Source: Ligula intestinalis (Eukaryota > Platyhelminthes > Cestoda > Diphyllobothriidea > Diphyllobothriidae). From it: a DNA stretch of 64,000 bases. Positions 36,302 to 45,000 of this stretch are shown in pieces. A program made the translations under genes and the position numbers. The stretch lies in contig JAYGXS010000003.1 of assembly GCA_036362985.1 (NCBI GenBank), positions 82,911,870 through 82,975,869 on the forward strand. Reading direction: 5' to 3'. Below the pieces are notes generated by a model. The model was not told where the DNA came from and did not search any database. It saw only the letters and a program-made list of their open reading frames with translations. Position 1 is the stretch's first letter, and every line of letters begins with the position of its first letter.

Positions 36302-36320
36302 ATGGGTGTGTGTGTGTGAG
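36302..36320. repeat. Short GT microsatellite
   Basis: A run of GT dinucleotides (GGTGTGTGTGTGTGAG), about six units. Confidence 0.8.
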
Positions 36321-36500
36321 TCATTTGTTTGCTTTAATTTATTTAGATCTGCTGCTGTGATGGAACGCTAGGTGAGGGACAACCGAGAAACTGCGGTTAT
36401 ACTAATCTCCTTGCTATGTCGATGCAGATACAAGCAAAAAATACTCCCGGGAAGTACTTTAGAATAAACGGATGCGATCCCCAAGATGAAGACTTTATTT

Positions 36501-36540
36501 GCCTGATGTTTAGTATTTAGTTGCGGACCCAGCATCGAAG
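36501..36540 (-). ncRNA. Hammerhead relic, degenerate
   Basis: On the minus strand a GGGTCCGCAACTAAATACTAAACATCAGGC string is followed by the family tail (AAATAAAGTCTTC). Box 2 reads TAAAC for GAAAC, and helix II no longer pairs. Confidence 0.35.
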
Positions 36541-37818
36541 ACAATAGAGAAAAACATGTTATTCGTGCACAGGGATTTGCATTAGTTACAGGATACAGTC
36601 GAAGCCCTAATGCATATCTACGACACCTTAAACCCACTCCTTTTCAGATCGGAGCGCTAATTGCTCGATGACCGTGAACTGGTGTCATTTCGGTACCCGT
36701 ATCTGGGGTCGAAGGAGCCACGATCTGAGTGTTGGCGTCATTTCTCCACACCGCTGTCGCAAATTCGGCTTTTTGCGTTCGGAGATTCTCACAGTGGCTA
36801 TGGCCCTTTGTTCACATTACATGGCGCCTAATGGTGGTTTGCGATCTGTGCGCGACTTCAACTTAAAATGGTGTAAGAAGGCAGCTGAGTATCTTCGAGA
36901 CGTTGCTGAAAACTCCTTGGTACGCTTGCATGTTCTATTTTCAAGTCATTGACGATATCCAATGCAAAGCAAATTTGAAATGGATGCATAAGGCTAACCA
37001 AATCTTTTTAAATGATCCTTACGACACGGCTTGTCGTTGTCTAAGCAACCTTGGAACTATATCCCGTTTTCTTAAACTGATATTTTAATAACGTTTTTTA
37101 TAAATAAAAGCATGTCTTTGTCTGGCTGGTTGGCCAGACCTTTCATGAGTGCGTATGTGCGCTCCAGGTCAAAGGTTGCGCCTCTCAGGCGGACAAGGGT
37201 CGAGTGGGTTGAGAGACTGGGTGACTAAGATTGGCCCTGCCAGATCACGTCTGTCGCGTCAAGCGTTTGAAGGAGGAAGGCTGTTGAACCGCTACGGGCA
37301 TGTGCTGTTCGATAAAGGAAGCACAAATTCGAAGATGACAATAATGTCCAATACTGTTTTTTAATGTTAGGTTTCAACATATTACTTGAAAGCAAGACGT
37401 TGCCCATTCTCTATCATTTTTCTGTAAGCATCTCACCAATCGACATATCCACTGGGTGTTTCGGAAAGTATATAAATGCCTTTCGCAATATAAGGATACA
37501 ATTGTTAACGGATATATTTGATGATGTGAACACATAGAATCTTTATAAGAAGTGTACATAGGAGTTCCTGTAAGCACTTCAGAAGATAAAGATACAATCG
37601 TTTTAAGAATAAGTTAATTGGTCTGAATTTTCAAATTCTCGTTTGAACACATCATACGAGATGATGATTATAATACACCGGAATGCTAACTGTTGAATGG
37701 CCGGTATGCGGGTCGTTAAATTATTACATTTCGTTACCCATATCGAAGATCGGATGATGCACGATTTGAGTATAAGGAAAGGGACAAATTAATCACTGGG
37801 GCAAAATTTTATCAGGCT

Positions 37819-37852
37819 GACGTTTGGAGATCTGTAGCAGATTCAGCATCAG
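37819..37852 (-). ncRNA. Hammerhead relic (minus strand)
   Basis: On the minus strand: CTGATGC (box 1, last A to C), helix II around AATCTG-CTA-CAGAT, then CCAAACGTC. Box 2 reads CAAAC. The tail AGCCTGATAAAATTTTGCCCCAG follows the family. It lies head to head with the copy at 38113. Confidence 0.5.
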
Positions 37853-37869
37853 AGACATCAGCATGCAGC

Positions 37870-38175
37870 AGTACCAAATCCGGATAAAATATGAGGGAGA
37901 AATTGTGAGCAATAATCATGCCCGAGTCTACCACACGTGATGGAAGTCCAACAAGTCAGAGCACGCATGCCGCTTAACAAAAAATAAACGTGCAAAAGCG
38001 CATTTACCGTTAATGGTCGCTTTATTTTTGCAGCAAGGATCAAATCCCATAAATACTGCAAAATGCCTGTGCATATCCTGCGCATGTCTGCTACTGCTTT
38101 CTGCTTATGTATCGCATTATTAATCCGCGACGGATCTCCAAACTTCAGGCGAATAAAAGTCTTGTCCCAGCTCGC
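37870..38175 (+). mobile_element. Non-autonomous hammerhead-bearing retroelement, copy with motif at 38113-38146
   Basis: The block CACGTGATGGAAGTCCAACA, GTCAGAGCACGCATGC, ATAAATACTGCAAA and then helix II ATCCG-CGA-CGGAT matches 54650-54950 and partly 50130-50390 in the same order. The motif ends CAAACTTC in place of GAAACGTC, so catalysis is unlikely. The tail AGGCGAATAAAAGTCTTGTC is well kept. Confidence 0.6.
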
Positions 38176-38720
38176 AAGCTAGGTGTTGCTATCATAAAAA
38201 TGAAAACACATTTGCGCTTTTGGGAAAACATTTTCATGTATAAGTAGCAGCAAGTTTTATTTTGTGTTCAATAAGCCTTCACGCATTTGAAAGAACTTTA
38301 CTGAGATAACATAACTAGAGGCAATATGGCGAAATCTTTAAAAAGTGTTATGTAGCAGAAATTGCGGTCGCTTAATGGACATTTTTGAGTCTCACTGGAT
38401 CCCATCATCAAGGACAGCCGCAGGTAAGTTTCCTTGAGGCAAAGTGGGTGCGGAAATAATAGGACTAGTTGCGGAGTCATCACATTTTAGCCAAAATTAG
38501 CAGCCATTGCGTTAATCGGTAGGAAAGTCAATGTGATGCAATGCTTCTCATCATTCAATTACTCGGCAGCTGGTCATAAACGGTGACTAACACAAGAAAG
38601 TTTGCTCAATCATTTACTTGATTTTAGAAACAAACTATTTGCCATTGGAACGATGCGTGTAATTTATTTGCGTTCGTATGTGGTGTTGCAAAATTATTTG
38701 CATCTTAATAATTTTAGATT

Positions 38721-39820
38721 ATGTTTACTATAAAGTACAACAGTAAAAATAAAATCGAAATCTCTTTACCTGTAAAAATCAGTGTCTACGATCATGATGA
38801 CAAAAAACTCAGCGTACATTGGTTGAGCGTTATCGATGATAGAGCTTGGCATGAATTGAGTGGGGTGGCTAAAGCTGTAGGTGTGTCGATCAGAATGGTT
38901 GAGTATTGGTGGCCACAGTACAAGCGGACAGGTTTCCTTGCAAAGCAGAAGAACTCTGGAAGACCAAGCATTTTGGGGAGAATTGAATATTTTTTCTTTA
39001 AACATCGATGAGTATGTCAACGCAGAGCAAAAGGAAACTCACAACCAAATTGAATGCTAAATGCTTGAAGCTATCTGAGTAAAACTTACACAAGTTTGGG
39101 TAGGAGCACCTACCACGAAATGAAAATGCGACAAATAACAGAAAATCAAATCAAAGGTAGAATGACCATCTTTAAGATGGTTAGAAGGGGGACTCTACGG
39201 GACTGAAAACAAGTTACCTTCTCCGATGAATCGCCTTATGAATTGTTCCATCCGCCAATACAAAATGACGTTATTTGGGTTTGAGTTCTTTACATTTCTG
39301 AGGATGCTGGACCTCCAAATTATAGCTCTACGGTCATGGTGTGGGGACCAATATCTTCTGGAGGGCTCACTTACCTTTACCTTGTAACATTGGATCAATG
39401 AACGCGGGATTATTAGTTATGAGAGGAGATAATAAAGAAGAATCCTTGTAAAAGATTAGGAGCAGATCACAATTTAGGAATAAAATTGTGTCGGACATGT
39501 CAAGGGTTGCTTTTGTTCAATACGGAGCCCTGTCTTATAAATCGGTGCTCATCCACGGAAAACTCCCCATACCTGGAAGAAGCACATGCGGCCAGAAACT
39601 ATTGATGTGTTTTACGGATGCATTTGCAAATCGACGNNNNNNNNNNNNNNNNNNNNNNNNNNNNNNNNNNNNNNNNNNNNNNNNNNNNNNNNNNNNNNNN
39701 NNNNNNNNNNNNNNNNNNNNNNNNNNNNNNNNNNNNGGCCAGAAACTATTGATGTGTTTTACGGATGCATTTGCAAATCGACGCTGACGAAGGATATTAA
39801 AAGGAGCAGGCATACTTAAT
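38721..39820 (+). pseudogene. Tc1-like DNA transposase relic, interrupted by a gap
   Basis: The first 96 codons contain a paired helix-turn-helix: GVAKAVGVSIRMVEYWWPQY, then KRTGFL and NSGRPS, the usual Tc1 N-terminal and GRPR-like linker pattern. In later frames TFSDESPYELFHPP near 39215 carries the first catalytic Asp, then VMVWGPISSGGL near 39335 and AFVQYGALSY near 39510. There FVQDGAP is expected, so the second catalytic Asp is Tyr here. Stops lie between these blocks. No terminal repeats were identified. It is a dead copy. Confidence 0.75.
39590..39783. other. 100-N assembly gap bounded by the same 47 bp
   Basis: The 47 bases at 39590-39636, just before the gap (39637-39736), are repeated exactly at 39737-39783 just after it. 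Two contig ends therefore overlap and were joined with a default gap. The real sequence is probably continuous, with one copy of the 47 bp and no missing DNA. Confidence 0.85.
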
Positions 39821-40439
39821 GAACCCCATTATTGGTTTGACTTAAAAAACATGCTACATTACAGTTTATTATTATTCACTCAATCGATACAACTTACACA
39901 GTGTAAAAATATGTCGTCTTTCGGCCCGTGATTTATCGAAGCAAGGCCTACTCTTTTTTGTCAAAATACGCTGGTAGCCGCAGTTTGCCTATCTTGACCG
40001 GCCATACGAGTAAATCTTATGCCCTCCAAATCCACACAACCCAACCGAGAGGAAATCCCTGCCCTGTTTTCTGGTCCAAACCTCCTCAACATTCTGGGGC
40101 TAGCATGCATAAGACGATGCACTAAGTAATATCACCTCTACACGAGGACCATTTAAGCATTACAATAACGGACTATTTTGATCCCTGCAATTGTATTGAT
40201 CTGACGACAAACAGCTGAAGATACTTGCTTGCCAAGATAACTTCACAAATATTTGCATCAAATATTGATCGTTGCCTATGGTTCTTTCGAAGAAATTTTG
40301 CCGGATGGAACTGAACCTTCGTCAAGTTTAAACAGGAAGTGACAGTAACATGTGCAACATAGCAACACGCGACCAAGCTCATTTTGAGTTTAAATGAACA
40401 GTTCGGACTTTTAATAAATTTCACAGGTAATTCAAGTAA

Positions 40440-41925
40440 TATAAAAATCACACAAAGAAAGGCAGGATATTATGCAGCCACAAAGAAAATACCACATGCT
40501 TTGTGCTTGGCCTCGGCAAAGTTTGTGGATGTAATTACTTAAATATTAACCTAACAAATAAGGACATATAAAATAGTAAAAAAAGTATAAACTGGGCTAG
40601 AGTTAACTAAAAGGCAACCATCGTTTAACTGTTTTAAACTACCACCAAATTGTTTGAAATGATAACCAAATTTTAACTGCTTTCTGCCCAATGGCGTAAA
40701 GCTATCTTCGTGAGATCATCTTGGCCACCGTCCATAAAACCGTCCAGTCAACATGCAAAAAAGACAGTTTTATCTAGCAAACTGGAACTGAGCCTCGGTC
40801 ACTAACATCAATATTGCTTGGAGAAGGATCAGTTTTATGGGAAAATAACTACCTAAGTAGAGCGGTCATGATACTGTCCCGAAATATACACGACTTTGTC
40901 TAAGATTCCTTGGCATTTGTCAATCACGTCTACTATATTTCCACCATTTCATGTTCTTGGAAACAATTGCGATAAAAAACGTACAAAAAAGTGGCTTTCT
41001 CTCACTTCACGTGGCGTGTCCGGTCAGGAAGAATTTTTATCCTCCATTTCTGCTGTTGCCTTTTCTGAACTAACAGGCACATAAGGGTCTCTGAGTACGA
41101 AGATGACCGCACGAAATGTAGTCATCGAATTTAAAATATAAGATGATAGTTACGCCGGCTAAATATCTGAATAAATAGTAAAGTTAAGGTTGAGTCAGTG
41201 TTATATCGCTACATAAACGGAAATAAATTCGATTTGACTTTGTAAATCTGATATTTGACTGCAAAGCATCCAGCAAAACTAGTAATAGCAGCATTTTAAA
41301 CGCACATAGGTTAAGAAATATTATCAGTTAATGATTTTTCATGCGTGGTTTAGTATTATATAACAAAAGGCTACGATAAAATCATCATGATCGGCAATTT
41401 TGGGTAAGCTTATAGATTAATATTCAATCGGATTACTAATTGAGTCATAAATTCAAGATCGTAACAGCCAACCTGTGATAACAAATAATACATCTTATTA
41501 TTAATATAATTGTTTGCAAAAAAAGTGTTACACGCTAATCCGTACACTCGCCAACATTCGTTCCCGTAAATAACCTCAAAATAACCTATTACATTTTCTG
41601 CATTGCCAAGCTGGGTATAAGCTCACAGAAAACTCCATTAAGGGACATTGAAATAGAGACAGGAACCCCAATCAATTTATAATTAAATGTGATCACCTTA
41701 AGACTCACAAAAATCAGTAACTTGAACTAAGTGTCTTAGAATACATCCAAGACCTTCAGGGAATATTATTTTGTTTTAAATATAAACTTCTGTTTTATTG
41801 TGGAAATAATGCTGACCCCAGTTGACTTACTGACTTGTCTGAACTCATAGCGCGTATTTCTATGCAGTTGACGCTTAGCGCATGTCAAGAATGACCTGAT
41901 AATCCGGGGGTTAGAAGACAAAATT
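40440..41925 (+). repeat. Left unit of a tandem duplication, upstream of gene 1
   Basis: The block aligns in order with 53230-55550: TTGGCCTCGGCAAA, AGTTAACTAAAAG, TTGTTTGAAAT, CAATCACGTCTACTATATTTCC against CGATCACGTCTGTTATATTTCC, AAAAATCAGTAA and CCAAGACCTTCA. Identity is moderate with many indels, so the duplication is old. The second unit has gained hammerhead-bearing repeats. Confidence 0.75.
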
Positions 41926-41962
41926 ATGCAAACGAGAACGACCCATCATAATAGACTATAAA
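41926..41962 (+). promoter_or_regulatory. Core promoter of Kunitz gene 1: octamer and TATA box
   Basis: ATGCAAAC (41926-41933), close to the POU octamer ATGCAAAT, lies 31 nt before TATAAA (41957-41962), which lies 47 nt before the start codon. Both spacings are exactly the same at gene 2. Transcription would start near 41988, giving a very short leader. Confidence 0.65.
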
Positions 41963-42003
41963 TGTGGGAGGAGAAATTATGAGCAACAGAAAATTCAGTG
42001 AAA

Positions 42004-42070
42004 ATGATGTTTTCCGCCAAGATGCTTCTTCTGTCAGCCTTTCTGGTCCAACTCGCAACCGCCCACGAAG
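42004..42070 (+). CDS. Kunitz gene 1, exon 1: signal peptide
   Basis: Starts at the first of two adjacent ATG codons and encodes a classic signal peptide: Lys at residue 6, hydrophobic core LLLSAFLVQL, and an ATA cleavage site before HE. The donor is G|GTAAGA, leaving phase 1. The gene 2 counterpart (55629-55695) has the same length and a near identical core, but only one ATG at the start (MTF), so either ATG may be used here. Confidence 0.9.
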
Positions 42071-45000
42071 GTAAGACAGCCAAACTTAGTTTGAAATCCA
42101 GAAGTTAGAAGTGTTTGCAAACTGTCAAGAAAATTCCCTTTCACCAATGCGTTTCCTTAACATTTCTCAGTTTAACGTGTCCTTTAATAAAATATTTGGT
42201 TTATACATCAATAAGTTCATAAGCATTTGGCAGAAGAATTTCTTTCGGAAACAAGAACAAACTTTATCACATGAACTAAAGACAGTGGCTACCTAGCTGT
42301 TCATCAGGTAACTGAGATTTAAGCGTTAATATACAGCAAACGATGCCACTTATTTTATCCTGCTATAATCGCGAGGTTCGAAGCTAGATTGAGTTGAATA
42401 TATTATTCGCCAAACAGTCGTAATTTGAAATGCCTTTTTTTGCAAGCACATTTATTCGTCTTTTCAGCCTCGCGCCGATACATTTGCAGGTAGAATTTAA
42501 ATAGTACATTTGGAGAGGGTTGGTCATGACCAATACTCAGAGTTCATCCTAATTGTCCCCCTTCCCCTCGCAATGACCTCTGCAAGCCGATTCCACAAAG
42601 GAAGTGGCGTGAAAACGATAAGTTGCAATCAGAAGACAGGCATTAGTCTCCTCTAGCAGTACTATGTTAACTATGTCCGAAAACTTAAGAACGCATTGTA
42701 CATTCAACTCACATTAAACAATATTTTTAAGTGAACGAAGCAAACCTTTGACAATTTTTTTATTCTTTCGGGCACAGTCGCGCCACTAATTATTTGGTTG
42801 TTAACTGAAATGGTGACATTTAAGTGTGACACCTATTACCTTAACGCCCAGGTAAGCTGCAACATATGCTACTTAGCATAAAAAGTTCTTCACATTAAAT
42901 CCGCTTAACGAAAATACCGTGATAGATAAATACATTTCTCTGCACAATTTGTGCTTTTTTATTAACGGGGATGCAAAAAGTCTGTTGACAACTAAACCCT
43001 ACCAGTACATGAAAATAAAAAAATCGCAAACGTTCCCATTTTTAAAATTTCTTTCAACACCCCTGCAATCTGGCTCTGATCATTATACGGCTACAAGAAG
43101 GGATGTCTGCATTTATGATAGTTAACAGGGCTTGGTTGTATGTCAGTTTATGTTCAGTTGCTGTCGTAGCTAATTGTTTCCTCTTGCACATTGTAACTTC
43201 CACGTGTTCCACGATGCTCGTTTTTATAAGGACTTAAATCAATGCATATTTTCCTGTGCAGCAAGCAGTACTTGTGAGGTTCAAAAATTATAAAAAACAT
43301 TGAATGGATTTTTTCCGGCATATTCTCCCAAGAAGTACACTCCATTAACAAGTTGCAAGTGTCACATTGATCTTAATACATTGATTTCTTAATGAAGCAA
43401 TATGTGACAGGTTCATAAACGTAACAAATATTTCATTATCGATGCTAAGGATCTGAAGTACGCTCCTTTGCAACGTTTCGTTGATAAGTATGTAGCGGTG
43501 TAGAGAGTTATTCCGTTAAATTTGTGTCGATATTTGATTTGAGTTGTTGTCAAGTTACTGTTCGTTTTCTCCTTAAGAGTTTGAAGATTGATTTACGATA
43601 GCATTATTTCGCAGTCTAATGAAGTCTTCTATTTTCAGGTCTAATAAAACCGAACCATCTCTCATTAGAACAACATGTTGGCAAGTTTAGAGTGCATTCT
43701 TTCCATTTTCTTACGCCACGGGTTTGCTTACCGTACCAGCTATACTAATTAACAGAATTCTTCACACTTCTAAGAAGTTTGATCCTCTTATGTAACGTTC
43801 TTATTACTCAAACTGCTATGTTTCATTTAAGATGTCAAGGATCTGAAGTATCTTCCACTGGAACATCATTTTGGTGCGTGTTTTCAAACATACAACTGGC
43901 ACCTTTCAATAATGATAAATAGTGCATGCGCTTTCGTTAAACGTGTTAGAACTCATTGTATCAGAAAAATAAAGTTCACATTAATAGCAGAATGGAAAAG
44001 TCCCCTTTAGAGATGAAAAGGTCGTGGTCATATTTTTTGGGTCGAAACAGAATCATTTTAAACTAAAACACATTGCTTACTCTCAAAATCAGTTCATCAC
44101 ATTGGCATCAGACGCACGCTTTTATAAAGAGTGAATAACACAAAAAAGCAGCCGCATAATGCCAAAATGCAAATTTAAGTCTGAGTTTAATTCATGCATA
44201 TATTCAGATCTAAAATAGTAACTTTTGTGAAATCAACCACCAATATTATAACGTTAGATTTAAAAACTAGTTTACTTGATGTAAGTTAGAGGCTTTATTG
44301 ATTTACTTTCGTATGCGTTGATGATCCCCCGTCTAAAATTTATATGAACGTGTATGAGCCTACACGAGACATACTACTATCAGTTGGAATGTCAAAACCA
44401 CAATTAGTGATTTTGTAGTATTGTTCTTTACGATGGCTAAGCTGTCTTATGGTATGGAAGGAGATTTACTAGTAGACTGTAGATCTTAGTGTGAGCAACT
44501 ATTTATATTAATTTTATAAGCATCCTTAAGCCGTTTTTTGAACGCCAACACTATAAAATTCACAAAATAAAGTATTTAATCAAAGGCCTCATAAAACATA
44601 TGTGGAGTAGACGAATTTATTTTAAACCTAAGAAAACGTGCAGTATGGCTTATGCAAAGCAATGAGAATATTATATAAAAGTAAGTAGTGTCCGCAACTT
44701 AAGCTTATTGCAGAAGATGAATTAGTGAACTAACGTTTGTTATCGATAAATTTTCGTCAGGCTTTTAATTGCTTAATTACCATATACATGTGACGGTCTG
44801 ACGAAAACTTATCGAGAACAAACGTATTGTCACTAATTAATCTTCTGAATTTTTCGCGGTAATTTTCGAAATTCAGGCATATTTTTAAATTATCTCATTT
44901 GTTTTTAGCACGAATATTGTCCACAAAGCGAAGTAAGTTCAAAAGTGTCACATTGTTCTATTTCAAAATTGAAAATACATTTAAATTGCTATGTAGACGT

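Noticed and set aside
42468..42489. Possible 22-nt micro-exon in gene 1 between good AG and GT sites
   Set aside because: Its length is not a multiple of three and no paralog exists in gene 2, so inclusion would break the frame into the later exons.
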